Part shown: positions 51,102-59,733 of the stretch, in pieces
Layout: each line of letters starts with the position of its first letter
How positions within the stretch are numbered: position 1 is the first letter of the stretch
Assembly: GCA_021298215.1 (NCBI GenBank)
Contig: JAJTEE010000005.1
Span: 1 to 64,000 of the forward strand
Origin: Alphaproteobacteria bacterium
GTDB lineage: Bacteria; Pseudomonadota; Alphaproteobacteria; Paracaedibacterales; CAITNM01
Direction of reading: 5' to 3'
Length of the DNA: 64,000 nucleotides
Program-made: the position numbers and the translations under genes
Notes under the pieces: model-generated
Told to the model about the DNA's origin: nothing
What the model saw: only the letters and a program-made list of their open reading frames with translations
The model's database searches: none

Positions 51102-51492
51102 AATCAAATCCTGTTGCTTTATAAGCGGTATCAGGAACCCAACCATTTATATGGATTCGCGCTCCACCATAATTTTTGAAATACCCCTCAAAAAGTACAT
51201 TAAGATCTTGCAAATAGCCCTCAAGAATAGCGACTGTTAATTCATTAGGAAGTTGTGATGAATCAGCAATAGAAAAATTCCTCTCCATGGTATCATCTTC
51301 ATCAGGAGAAGCTATTATTATGTGAAAATTAACTGGTTTATGTAATTCTTGGCTTTGAGACTTAAGATAATTCATACTTGCAGGACCAATTAAAAGATGT
51401 TGCGATTCAGGCGACTCTGAATCCATTGCGGATGCGGTACACACAAAACCAAACAGGAATATCACAAAAAGTAACTGTTCAAACTTTTTCAT
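51076..51492 (-). CDS. Small exported protein, first gene of an exported-protein operon
   Basis: A 138-residue protein with a good signal peptide (MKKFEQLLFVIFLFGFVCTA, cleavage near Ala-Ser-Ala) and a mature part that starts Met-Asp-Ser-Glu, much like the exported Rpn-type protein at 45612. There is one glycine/aromatic-rich patch (GYFKNYGGARIHINGW) and a C-terminal PGATQ. No family is recognised. It opens the operon of three exported proteins, overlapping the next gene by 26 bases. GGAGG lies just upstream of its ATG at 51492 (AAGGGAGGAAAAAATG), a strong ribosome site. Confidence 0.7.
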   Translation of the reverse strand: MKKFEQLLFVIFLFGFVCTASAMDSESPESQHLLIGPASMNYLKSQSQELHKPVNFHIIIASPDEDDTMERNFSIADSSQLPNELTVAILEGYLQDLNVLFEGYFKNYGGARIHINGWVPDTAYKATGFDYVEPGATQ

Positions 51493-51710
51493 TTTTTCCT
51501 CCCTTTTAATATTAATACAGAAAGTATTAATTTTTTATTTAGCCACTCTTACAATAATACCCATATCCGAAATTTCATGAAAAATAAAGGATTATCTTTA
51601 ACGTAACATCGGGGAAGCATGTGCTACAAAGCTGAGGTTTCTTGGCTTGGATAAGGTTTGCTTACGCAGGCTTAGAATGACTTAATGAACGGCTGTGACT
51701 ACTTTCAATA

Positions 51711-52583
51711 CTAGGCCTGGTCTTGCACGCTTTCGCTTGATATACTCATTCCTTCAATAGCGGTTACGATATCGTCCATTTCTTTTCCTGTTGATGCTAC
51801 TTCATCAGATCTAGCTGGTGTCACTGAATTAGGTCTTGATACATTCATTCCTTCAATACCCGTTATGATATCGTCAATTTCGTTTCCTATTGATACTACT
51901 TTATCAGGTTTATTAGGTACTGAAAGAAGAGTTTCTCCTTCAGCCTGCGGAGCAAGCCCATTTATCTCTATTCGTCGTCCATGGATGCTTGCTCTAATCT
52001 CTTCTGCAAATCTCTGTCGTATTACTGCACTAGGTCTAGCTGGTGTCCCTGAATTAGGTACTGAAAAAAGAGCGTCTCCTGCAGCCTGCGGAGCAAGCTC
52101 ATTTAAAAAATTCTCCATTTGCCCATTGATGCTTGCTCTAATCTCTTCTGCAAATCCCTGCGCTACTGCATTAGACATAGCTGGTGTCATCGTACTGAGT
52201 CCAGGGTTTCCCAGTAATTCCGCAAAAGCACTTCTAAATTGCCCTCTTGATGCCGCTGTATCAGGTCTAGCTGGTGTCACTGAATTAGGTACTGAAAAAA
52301 GGTCTTCTCCTTCAGCCTGCGGAGCAAGTCCATTTAGAAAATCCCCTACTCTAGCTGGCGCTAAATAATTATCCACTACTTCCTGTATACGAACTGCTTG
52401 CTCTCTTTGCACTCTAGCTACTACCCGTTGTATAAGCCTAACTTCTTGCCTTGTTGGCCCTGATATATTCGTTCTTCCAATACCAGATGCGAAATCTTCA
52501 AATTCACGTCTTTCTCCAGCCTTGGCGGGCGACATATAAACCGAGCAGTAAAATATGATCAACATCAAAAATTTGGTTTGCAT
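51711..52583 (-). CDS. Exported repeat-containing protein, leader shared with 52814 gene
   Basis: About 290 residues, exported: the signal peptide MQTKFLMLIIFYCSVYMSPA is almost identical to that of the gene at 52814. I choose the ATG at 52583 because AAGGA lies seven bases upstream. The mature protein is built of imperfect repeats: (N)GLAPQAEGE-L-SVPN three times, NSVTPAR-like units three times, RFAEEIRASI-G twice, and DDI(I/V)(T/A)-IEGM(N/S) twice. It is polar and low in aromatic residues, so it may be partly disordered. No known family. The repeats look like duplicated segments that have been shuffled. Confidence 0.7.
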   Translation of the reverse strand: MQTKFLMLIIFYCSVYMSPAKAGERREFEDFASGIGRTNISGPTRQEVRLIQRVVARVQREQAVRIQEVVDNYLAPARVGDFLNGLAPQAEGEDLFSVPNSVTPARPDTAASRGQFRSAFAELLGNPGLSTMTPAMSNAVAQGFAEEIRASINGQMENFLNELAPQAAGDALFSVPNSGTPARPSAVIRQRFAEEIRASIHGRRIEINGLAPQAEGETLLSVPNKPDKVVSIGNEIDDIITGIEGMNVSRPNSVTPARSDEVASTGKEMDDIVTAIEGMSISSESVQDQA

Positions 52584-52599
52584 AATACTATCCTTCATT

Positions 52600-52805
52600 T
52601 TAAAAATTCAGTATTGCGAAATAAAAAACTGCTTATTGATAGCATAAAGGCACTTAATTTACCACCATTTTTAAAAAACCTGGATTCTTACGCCTGCTGG
52701 CGCAGGCTCAGAATGACGAGGGAATTTATATCCCTAGATCCTCGGACTGCAGCGCTTTCGCGCTTTGCCAGGGATGACAAAGGGACTCCCTTCACAAGAA
52801 TGACA
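52600..52805. repeat. Duplicated leader region and palindromic repeats
   Basis: Bases 52581-52650 repeat 53661-53735 at high identity (CATAATACTAT-CTTCATTTTAAAAATTCAGTATTGCG and beyond): the 5' leader and upstream region of two neighbouring genes. Then 52680-52805 holds palindromic elements: ACGCCTGCTGGCGCAGGCTCAGAATGACG and GGACTGCAGCGCTTTCGCGCTTTGCCAGGGATGACAAAG, as in the arms near 6184 and 60535. Confidence 0.8.
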
Positions 52806-52813
52806 ACTTGTGC

Positions 52814-53665
52814 TTAATCAGCTCGTCTTGGCGGCTTAAGTGCGGAAAGACGTTTAATGATTTTTTGGTTACTCGAACGAGCTATTGTAGTCATTCTAAA
52901 GAGACCACTAACTGCTGTTTGATTACCCAAATTAGCGGCTCTTGCACAATAACTAATTCCTTCCGACAGATCTCTTTCAATGCCTTCTGCACCGTTAAAA
53001 AGGTAGATCGAGTAGTCATACAGCATCTTCGGTAGATCCTCTCGAGCTTTATCATTTCCTAATTTTTCTGCTCTTTCACAATATCCAATTGCCGCCAGCA
53101 TATCTTTCTCAACACCTTCTTTCCCTTTAAAAAGGCACATTGAGTAGCTATACAACATCTGTGGTAGATATTCTTTTGCTTTACTATTTCCTAGTTCTGC
53201 AGCTCTTTCACAATAGCTAATTGCCTCTGGTATATTTTTTTCAACACCTTCTTCACCTTTTAAAAGGTAAATTGAATATCTATACAGCATCTTTGGCAGT
53301 TGCTCTTGAGCTTTACTATCTCCTAGTAGATTTGCAAGTCTTTCACAATATTCAATTGCCCTTGGTATATTTTTTTCAACACCATTTCCACCTTCTAAAA
53401 GTAGATATATCTCTTTATGCAACATTCTTAGAGTTTGGCTATTTTCTCGTCTAACTTCTTCCAAAAAAGTAGATGTTGTAGATGTTTCTGGTATATCAGC
53501 TTCTAAAAGAACTGGCTCTCTTCTTTCAATACTACGTTTAGCTATCTCTGATATATCTCGTATATTCGAGACGATATCTTCAAATTTGCCCTCTGCTGCG
53601 GCCTTGGCTGGCGACATATAAACAGCGCAGTAAAAGATGATCAACATCAAAAATTTGGTTTGCAT
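52814..53665 (-). CDS. Exported Sel1-like repeat protein
   Basis: About 283 residues with the signal peptide MQTKFLMLIIFYCAVYMSPA, shared with the neighbour at 51711. The mature part has four Sel1-like helical repeats with a 44-45-residue period (longer than the usual 36): GVEKNIPRAIEYCERLANLL, then GVEKNIPEAISYCERAAELG, GVEKDMLAAIGYCERAEKLG and GIERDLSEGISYCARAANLG, linked by PKMLYRYSIYLLKGEE-like helices. The regular Tyr-Cys-Glu-Arg suggests a stacked solenoid for protein binding. Sel1 proteins in intracellular bacteria often contact host factors; that role here is inference. The start at 53665 is chosen by analogy with the paralogous leader; an ATG 15 bases upstream is also possible. Confidence 0.85.
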   Translation of the reverse strand: MQTKFLMLIIFYCAVYMSPAKAAAEGKFEDIVSNIRDISEIAKRSIERREPVLLEADIPETSTTSTFLEEVRRENSQTLRMLHKEIYLLLEGGNGVEKNIPRAIEYCERLANLLGDSKAQEQLPKMLYRYSIYLLKGEEGVEKNIPEAISYCERAAELGNSKAKEYLPQMLYSYSMCLFKGKEGVEKDMLAAIGYCERAEKLGNDKAREDLPKMLYDYSIYLFNGAEGIERDLSEGISYCARAANLGNQTAVSGLFRMTTIARSSNQKIIKRLSALKPPRRAD

Positions 53666-53791
53666 AATACTATTCTTCATTTTAAAAATTCAGTATTGCG
53701 AAATAAAAAACTGGTTATTGATAGCATATAGTGCACTGATTTGCCATCATTTTTCATAAGCGAAAGAGTGTGTGAAGGTTCGGCCCTGAGG

Positions 53792-54190
53792 CTAAACGCG
53801 TCGTTGAGCGCTTTTATCTTTTTTCAAAGCTAATGAGGCAAGGTACGCAGAGCGGCTGAGATGGGCTTTTTTCGCACTTTTATCGATGAGCTGCAAAAGA
53901 TCTTCCGGAAAACAGACATTGACCCGCACCGTTTTTGAGGAAGGCACCTCCACCAAAAAAGCGACGGCGTCTTGGTTATCGGCATCTTGCATGATGACAT
54001 CTAGAGAGCTTGACTCAGGAATAGATTCTCCCATTTCCTTCATGAGTTCGACGTGGCCGATTAGGGCTTCTTTCGTGAAGGATTTTGCTTCGTCTAATGT
54101 TTTTCCGACGGTGATACAGCCTGGGAAATCTGGAAAGCTTACGCCATAGTCGGAAGCGGATGTTTTATGGATTAACGCGATGTAGTTCAT
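53792..54190 (-). CDS. HicB-family antitoxin, orphan
   Basis: A 132-residue HicB-type protein. The N-terminal half (YGVSFPDFPGCITVGKTLDEA) is the degenerate RNase H-like HicB domain; the C-terminal half (VNVCFPEDLLQLIDKSAKKA with HLSRSAYLASLAL) is a ribbon-helix-helix DNA-binding domain that would repress its own promoter. The frame extends upstream to 54376 but that part is repeat sequence, so the ATG at 54190 is chosen; AGGAGAAGC precedes it. No hicA gene is visible on either side, so this copy is orphaned, perhaps a solitary regulator. Confidence 0.88.
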   Translation of the reverse strand: MNYIALIHKTSASDYGVSFPDFPGCITVGKTLDEAKSFTKEALIGHVELMKEMGESIPESSSLDVIMQDADNQDAVAFLVEVPSSKTVRVNVCFPEDLLQLIDKSAKKAHLSRSAYLASLALKKDKSAQRRV

Positions 54191-54239
54191 GATGCTTCTC
54201 CTATGCGGGGTATTATAGTCTATACCCATAAAATAATGA

Positions 54240-54300
54240 TCATTATTTTTCGAGATTGCCGCCCCCTTTGTGGGTTCGCAATGACGCAGAAAAGCATAGG
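54240..54300. repeat. Palindromic repeat between hicB and ksgA
   Basis: CGAGATTGCCGCCCCCTTTGTGGGTTCGCAATGACGCAG at about 54250-54290 belongs to the ATTGCC-CGCAATGAC family (other copies near 12550 and 13843). A run of TAATGATCATTA is adjacent and is itself palindromic. Confidence 0.65.
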
Positions 54301-54429
54301 AATTGGCGCAAACTTTTGCCGCCTGCGCCTTAGGAGAGAGTGTAGTTTCGTGTTCAAAGAAGTGCATCGTTTTCAAAGTTACGCTATGATCGCCTGTAAC
54401 GATACCTATAAAAAATTATAACTCAATTT

Positions 54430-55275
54430 ATGGAATTTCAGCGTTTAAAAGCCACTTTAGAAAAGCACCAATTGTGGGCGAAGAAGTCATTGGGGCAGCA
54501 CTTTTTGCATGATGAATCAATTTGTCAGCGGATGGTTCAGCACCTTCAGTTAAAGGGTCAGACGGTTGTTGAAGTGGGTCCAGGACCTGGGAGTTTAACG
54601 GATATTTTGCTGAAGGAAGAGCCTGGGCTTTTGCTGTTAATTGAAAAAGATCAACGTTTTATTGAGATTTTGAAAGAATTTGCGCCCTCACCTACTACCG
54701 AATTTGCGATTGAGCCGGCGGATGCGTTGAAGGTTTGTATCTCGGATCTTTTGAAAACGCATGGAAAGGAAGCTCCCTATCATATTGTCGCAAATTTGCC
54801 GTACAATATAGGAACAGAGTTATTGGTACGTTGGCTTGATGATATTAAAAATATCGGGTCGATCACGGTAATGTTGCAAAAGGAAGTGGTTGATCGGGTT
54901 AAAGCAGGAATTGGCACGAAAGATTATGGAAGGCTTTCGATTATTATGCAGTCGTGTTTTGAAGTACATGAGATGTTTCAGATTCCCCCAGAAGCTTTTA
55001 TTCCGCCGCCAAAAGTTTGGTCGAGTGTGATGTATTTGAAACCGAAGAAGGAATTACCTGAACCGAAGGTGCTGAAAACGTTGGAAAAATTAACAGCGAC
55101 GGCATTTTCGCAACGTCGAAAAATGTTACGCGTAACGCTTGGCAAAGCGCTGCCGTTAACTTTATGGCAAAATTTATGCACTACTCTTGATATACAAGAA
55201 ACAATGCGCCCAGAAGAAATAGATGCGCAAACCTTTTTAGCGATGGCCAAAGCATGCATCACCAACAGCATTTAA
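54430..55275 (+). CDS. rsmA: 16S rRNA dimethyladenosine transferase KsgA
   Basis: Methylates two adjacent adenosines (A1518, A1519) near the 3' end of 16S rRNA, a late step in small-subunit assembly. SLGQHFLHD at the start, the SAM-binding VVEVGPGPGSLT and catalytic NLPYNIGTELLV (NLPY motif) are intact, as is the C-terminal FIPPPKVWSSVM. At 281 residues it is full length. It overlaps pepP by 22 bases, so the two are co-transcribed. Confidence 0.96.
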   Translation: MEFQRLKATLEKHQLWAKKSLGQHFLHDESICQRMVQHLQLKGQTVVEVGPGPGSLTDILLKEEPGLLLLIEKDQRFIEILKEFAPSPTTEFAIEPADALKVCISDLLKTHGKEAPYHIVANLPYNIGTELLVRWLDDIKNIGSITVMLQKEVVDRVKAGIGTKDYGRLSIIMQSCFEVHEMFQIPPEAFIPPPKVWSSVMYLKPKKELPEPKVLKTLEKLTATAFSQRRKMLRVTLGKALPLTLWQNLCTTLDIQETMRPEEIDAQTFLAMAKACITNSI

Positions 55276-56942
55276 AAGATTTACGTGAATGGATGAGCGC
55301 CAATAATATTCAGGCGTTGCTGGTGCCGCATGAAGACATGTTTGGAGGCGAATATATTGCAGCGCACGATGAGCGTTTAGCGTGGATTAGTGGCTTTACC
55401 GGTAGTGCAGGGTTAGCAATTATTACACATGACAAGACGCACTTGTTTGTGGATGGGCGATATACACTGCAGGCGAAAGCGCAATCGCCTGATTTTACGA
55501 TTCATGATTTTACGAAAGCAGCGATTGATGCAGTTTGTAAGGAGCTAGAAACCTTGCATTATGACCCATGGTTGTTATCAGCAGCACAACTAGAAGTGTG
55601 GGAAAAACGGCTGACTATGTGCGCGCTTGATAAAAATCCGGTAGATTTTCTGTGGGAGAATCGCCCTGCCTCTTTGCATAAACCAGCGTACATTTATCCA
55701 CTTGAGTATGCAGGAGTTAGCGCGGTTGACAAACTGAAAGTGGTGCGTGCAGATATTGCTAAGCATAAAGCAGAAGCGTGGCTTTTGAGTAATTCAGAAT
55801 CCGTTTGTTGGCTGTTAAATATACGCGGAGAAGATTTGCCGTACACTCCCCTACTTCATTGCATGGCGCTGGTGACTGATACAGCGGTGACACTTTTTTG
55901 TGAACCAACAAAAATCTCACCCAAAATGGCAAATGAGTTATCTGTACATGTTGTGAATCTTGACGAGATAAAGAGCACACTTAAAAGCGTTAAGGGAACA
56001 ATTTGTGCGGATAAGCGCACTACTTCTGCAGTATTTGGAGATATTAATTTTTCTTGGCAAACAGATCCATGTGAGCTGAAAAAAGCTATTAAGAATGCTA
56101 CGGAACAGCAAGGAATGCGCAATTGCCATGCGCGGGATGCAGTTGCCTTGATGCGGTTTTGGATGTGGCTTGAGAAGCAGCAGTCGGTTACGGAAATGGA
56201 TGCGCAAGATTATTTGGAGACGTGTCGTCAACAACTAGACTTATATAAAGGGGATAGTTTCGCGACTATTTCAGGGTTTGCCCCGCATGGGGCGATTGTG
56301 CATTACAGATCAACGCCTGAAACGAATATACCCATTAGTAAGGGGATGTATTTATTGGATTCGGGTGGGCAGTACCTTGATGGTACGACGGATATTACGC
56401 GTACTTTTTATATTGGCGAACCAACTAAAGAGCAGAAAGAGCATTATACATTAGTGTTAAAAGGACATATTGCGCTCGCACATATTCGTTTTCCAAAAGG
56501 AACAACAGGCGCACAGCTGGATAGCTTGGCGCGGCAGTTTTTATGGAATCATGGGCTTGATTATGCGCACGGCACGGGACATGGAGTTGGCAGTTACCTT
56601 AATGTGCATGAGGGACCTCAAGGTATTAATAAAATTCGGCAAGTACCTTTAGAAGTGGGGATGGTTGTATCGAATGAGCCGGGCTTTTATAGGGAGAATC
56701 TGTATGGGATTCGCATTGAGAATCTGCAGATGGTAAAGGAAGCGGAGCATTCGAATTTCTTGTGCTTTGAATCGTTGACGCTAGTTCCTTATGAATCGGC
56801 GCTGATTGATTATGAGATGTTAAGTAAGGCGGAGCTTGATTGGCTAGCTGCATACTATCAGAATATTTGGGAAACAGTTTCACCGATGTTGAATGAACAT
56901 GAGCAAGAATGGTTAAAAAAGAAGCTAAGCAAGTTACAATAA
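55254..56942 (+). CDS. pepP: Xaa-Pro aminopeptidase (M24B, aminopeptidase P type)
   Basis: Removes N-terminal residues that precede proline. Long form of the M24B family (562 residues) with two creatinase-like N-terminal domains and a C-terminal pita-bread domain. Metal ligands are visible: Asp in LLDSGGQYLDGTTD (two Asp), His in GTGHGVGSYLNVHEGP, Glu in VVSNEPGFY and Glu in IRIENLQMV. All five are present, so it should bind two metal ions and be active. The N-terminal WISGFTGSAGLAIIT also matches. It overlaps rsmA at the 5' end and precedes dksA by about 100 bases. Confidence 0.95.
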   Translation: MHHQQHLKDLREWMSANNIQALLVPHEDMFGGEYIAAHDERLAWISGFTGSAGLAIITHDKTHLFVDGRYTLQAKAQSPDFTIHDFTKAAIDAVCKELETLHYDPWLLSAAQLEVWEKRLTMCALDKNPVDFLWENRPASLHKPAYIYPLEYAGVSAVDKLKVVRADIAKHKAEAWLLSNSESVCWLLNIRGEDLPYTPLLHCMALVTDTAVTLFCEPTKISPKMANELSVHVVNLDEIKSTLKSVKGTICADKRTTSAVFGDINFSWQTDPCELKKAIKNATEQQGMRNCHARDAVALMRFWMWLEKQQSVTEMDAQDYLETCRQQLDLYKGDSFATISGFAPHGAIVHYRSTPETNIPISKGMYLLDSGGQYLDGTTDITRTFYIGEPTKEQKEHYTLVLKGHIALAHIRFPKGTTGAQLDSLARQFLWNHGLDYAHGTGHGVGSYLNVHEGPQGINKIRQVPLEVGMVVSNEPGFYRENLYGIRIENLQMVKEAEHSNFLCFESLTLVPYESALIDYEMLSKAELDWLAAYYQNIWETVSPMLNEHEQEWLKKKLSKLQ

Positions 56943-57039
56943 TTTTCTTAAAATTTCTACAAAATTTTTCAAAAACCCTATTGTGAAAATTTTAAAAGTT
57001 CTGTGTACTATATATAGTTACTTTTAATTCGTATTGTTG

Positions 57040-57450
57040 ATGAGCAAGGAAAAAGTAGAGTCCCCTTTGGATGATGTTGATGCATTCATGAATCCCAAAC
57101 AGTTGGAATATTTCAAAACTAAACTGATCAACTGGAGAGATCAAATATTGCGAGAATGTTCTGACACTATTACCGATTTACAAGACAATCAAAGCGAAGC
57201 TGACATTATTGATGCAGCCGCTAAAGAAGCAGATTATAAACTTACCCTTCGCGCACGAAATAGAGATTTTAAACTGCTTCGAAAAATTGAAGAAGCACTT
57301 TTGCGTATTGATAATGGCACGTATGGATACTGCGAAGAAACTGGCGAGCCTATTAGCCTAAAACGCCTGGATGCTCGGCCTATTGCTACTCTTGGCATTG
57401 AAGCTCAAGAGCGTCATGAGCGAGAAGAACGCACACATCGTGATATTTAA
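57040..57450 (+). CDS. dksA: RNA polymerase-binding transcription factor DksA
   Basis: A 136-residue cofactor that works with ppGpp at RNA polymerase. The N-terminal MNPKQLEYFKTKLINWRDQIL, the coiled-coil tip ADIIDAAAKEAD with the Asp-x-x-Asp catalytic pair, and the C-terminal GTYGYCEETGEPISLKRLDA match alphaproteobacterial DksA. The zinc-finger has only one Cys (Gly-Tyr-Cys), a known reduced form in this class, so zinc may not be bound. Counted from the ATG at 57040; an earlier TTG exists at 57034. A hairpin terminator follows at 57468. Confidence 0.93.
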   Translation: MSKEKVESPLDDVDAFMNPKQLEYFKTKLINWRDQILRECSDTITDLQDNQSEADIIDAAAKEADYKLTLRARNRDFKLLRKIEEALLRIDNGTYGYCEETGEPISLKRLDARPIATLGIEAQERHEREERTHRDI

Positions 57451-57467
57451 TTTCTAAATTAGGCAAT

Positions 57468-57523
57468 AGAACACCTTGACTAAGTGGTCACATTTTGTGA
57501 TACTTTTGGTGTTCTGTTTTTTT
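57468..57523 (+). terminator. Rho-independent terminator after dksA
   Basis: AGAACACC (57468-57475) pairs with GGTGTTCT (57508-57515), followed by G and seven T. The inner loop can form a further short stem (GTCACATTTTGTGAT). It separates dksA from the peptidase gene and supports the peptidase start at 57541. Confidence 0.65.
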
Positions 57524-57540
57524 GTAATTGGGGGGAGAAA

Positions 57541-58815
57541 ATGCAGGGACTACATCTCCGTTATAAGCGATTAGGAACATTTTTTGCAGTGATTGTGGTC
57601 TTATTTGGATCCTCTCGCCTTTACAAATACTGTTCATCGAACCCTACTATATCACCAGAAATTGCTACCTCTGTTTCAAATATCATTCCCAAAGAACCTG
57701 AGATTCTTGAAACAACCCTTACTTTAGGAAGTGGTGGCAGCGTACAAAAACTCCTTACAAGTTTTGGCGTTACAAAAGAAGCAGCTTTGCAAATATCGAA
57801 TGCTTTTTCTCAATATCAATCTCATCGAACCCTGAAATCCGGACAAAGCTTTTATATTCGATATAAAAAATTAGAAGATGGCGTGCAGATTGAATCGTTA
57901 CAAGCGCAGCCGAGCATAGATCAAAAAGTATCTGTTACCATGATAGACGGTTGTTATGTTGGCAAAGCAGAAAAAATCAATCTAACGCCCACTGTACATG
58001 TATTTGAAGGCAATGTTCGCTCAAGTTTTTACAGCTCAGCATTAAAAGCAGGAGTTCCTTCCAAGCTCGTTCAAGAAGCTGCCGATGTCTTAAGTTATGT
58101 TGTGAATTTCCAGCATGGCATAAAGGCAGGAGCAACGTTCAAGATACTATGTAATGCTTTAAAAAATGATCAAGGAAATATTGTAAAAATTGAGCAATTG
58201 CGTTTTGTTTCATTACATACGAACGGCCAAAGACATGAAATCTATTCTTTTAAAGACAACGGAAAAATACGCTTTTTTGACAGTAATGGAAATAGCGTGG
58301 TGCGTTCACTTTTGCAAACCCCTTTAAACGCGGCCAAGCTTTGCGTTACGTCAGGATTTGGCGTGAGAAGGCACCCTATTCACGGATTTAGCCATAAGCA
58401 TAAGGGCGTAGATTTTGGCGCTGCAAGTGGAACGCCTGTGCTTGCTGCTGGTGACGGCCGTGTTGTTTCTTGTGGATGGTATGGCGGCTATGGCAACCAT
58501 GTAAAAATACGCCATGAAGGCGGTTATGAAACTCTTTATGGACATTTAAAGTATATAAATAAAGGGATTAGACCCGGCACCCATGTTTCACAGCGTCAAG
58601 TTCTAGGTGGAGTTGGTATGACAGGAAGCGCCACTGGCCCTCACCTGCATTTTGAAGTCATTCTTAACGGACGCCACATTAATCCTATGAAAGTTCAAGG
58701 ACTTCCAACTTTTAAATTAACAGGCGGTTCTTTAAAAAAGTTTGAAGCAATGAAGCAACAAACCTTGAAAGAGGTTGTGGAAATCATTCAAACTAAAGCT
58801 GTAGTAGCTGAATAA
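57541..58815 (+). CDS. M23-family murein DD-endopeptidase
   Basis: A peptidoglycan hydrolase acting in the periplasm. The N-terminus has a single membrane anchor or signal (LGTFFAVIVVLFGSSRLY). The middle part resembles an OapA/LysM-like or CsgI-like region (about 50-260). The LytM domain has GVRRHPIHGFSHKHKGVDFG (first His and Asp), then TLYGHL and the HxH pair in GPHLHFEVILNG; these four metal and catalytic sites are complete. The start at 57541 has GGGGGAG immediately upstream; the frame extends to 57484 but crosses the terminator. At 424 residues it matches MepM-like enzymes, which open the cell wall for growth. Confidence 0.93.
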   Translation: MQGLHLRYKRLGTFFAVIVVLFGSSRLYKYCSSNPTISPEIATSVSNIIPKEPEILETTLTLGSGGSVQKLLTSFGVTKEAALQISNAFSQYQSHRTLKSGQSFYIRYKKLEDGVQIESLQAQPSIDQKVSVTMIDGCYVGKAEKINLTPTVHVFEGNVRSSFYSSALKAGVPSKLVQEAADVLSYVVNFQHGIKAGATFKILCNALKNDQGNIVKIEQLRFVSLHTNGQRHEIYSFKDNGKIRFFDSNGNSVVRSLLQTPLNAAKLCVTSGFGVRRHPIHGFSHKHKGVDFGAASGTPVLAAGDGRVVSCGWYGGYGNHVKIRHEGGYETLYGHLKYINKGIRPGTHVSQRQVLGGVGMTGSATGPHLHFEVILNGRHINPMKVQGLPTFKLTGGSLKKFEAMKQQTLKEVVEIIQTKAVVAE

Positions 58816-58848
58816 TTTTTCTTCTTATTTTTCTGATTGGAGCAGATG

Positions 58849-59733
58849 ATGAAACTGCCTATGGTTACCGTAATGTTTATAGCTTGTTTTTTTTGGAACT
58901 TGCATACCGCTTGTGAGGAAGAACACATGAAAGAAAATCCTTATGTTTTAGCAACTGGAGAAAAAGCCAAGAAAATTCTTGATACGCAGCATGAGCTTTT
59001 TGCCGAAGTGTCATATCGACATTTAGAAGAAGCTGAATTAGCCGCCGGCAAAAAAGTATATGACATAGGGTGCGGTAGCGGTGTGATGACCGAGTATTTG
59101 GCAAATAAAGTTGGTGAAGAAGGTCATGTAGTTGCTGTGGATATTAGTCCTGAACAAATAGGTGTAACACGCGCGCGTATAGAGGAAGCCGGTCTTTCAA
59201 ATGTAACATTTATAACTGGCGATATGGCAACGATTGATTTACCTGAAGGTGAAGCTGATATTGTATATGCGCGTTTCTTTTTAATGCATCAACGAAAAGT
59301 ATCAAGTATCATTAAAAAAATGAAATCTCTTTTAAAGCGAGGGGGCGTCTTAGTTTTAGAAGAGTCCGTCATGAGTTCTCATCATTTTTCAGAAAGAAGC
59401 GATGCATTTGATGCTTTTGTAAAATCTCTCGTTGCTTTAGGCAATCACAAAGGCGTCAATTTTGATATTGGTTATCAATTAAATGCGTTATGTGAAGCAG
59501 TAGGATTCGATCAGATTTTATCACGATCCATTGAATTCAAATTACCAACAAGTAAAGTTGCTCCGACTTTACTTGCGCGTATTGATGAGCTTCGAGACGG
59601 CGTTATTGGCGCTGAGCTGGCTACATCTGAGCAAGTTGATGCCTGGAAGGAAGCAATTGGTGAAGCATTTGCAACGGGTGGACCTGATTCTTATGTAACT
59701 TCTAAGCAAGGGCATATTTTAGCTTGGAAGTAA
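58849..59733 (+). CDS. SAM-dependent methyltransferase with signal-like N-terminus
   Basis: A class I methyltransferase: motif I KVYDIGCGSGVMTEYLA near residue 70, acidic VVAVDISPEQIG (motif II), TFITGDMATIDLP, and ADIVYARFFLMHQ (motif IV). Small-molecule or lipid substrates are likely, but none can be named. From the ATG at 58849 (GGAG six bases upstream) the protein begins MKLPMVTVMFIACFFWNLHT, a signal-like sequence, which is odd for an enzyme needing cytoplasmic SAM. An internal ATG at 58927 has a stronger GAGGAAG site and would give a cytoplasmic protein of 269 residues. The evidence does not settle which start is used. Confidence 0.82.
   Translation: MKLPMVTVMFIACFFWNLHTACEEEHMKENPYVLATGEKAKKILDTQHELFAEVSYRHLEEAELAAGKKVYDIGCGSGVMTEYLANKVGEEGHVVAVDISPEQIGVTRARIEEAGLSNVTFITGDMATIDLPEGEADIVYARFFLMHQRKVSSIIKKMKSLLKRGGVLVLEESVMSSHHFSERSDAFDAFVKSLVALGNHKGVNFDIGYQLNALCEAVGFDQILSRSIEFKLPTSKVAPTLLARIDELRDGVIGAELATSEQVDAWKEAIGEAFATGGPDSYVTSKQGHILAWK

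Noticed and set aside
54191-54429. Extended HicB N-terminus from 54376
   Set aside because: The extra residues come from a palindromic repeat; a ribosome site and the domain start support 54190.
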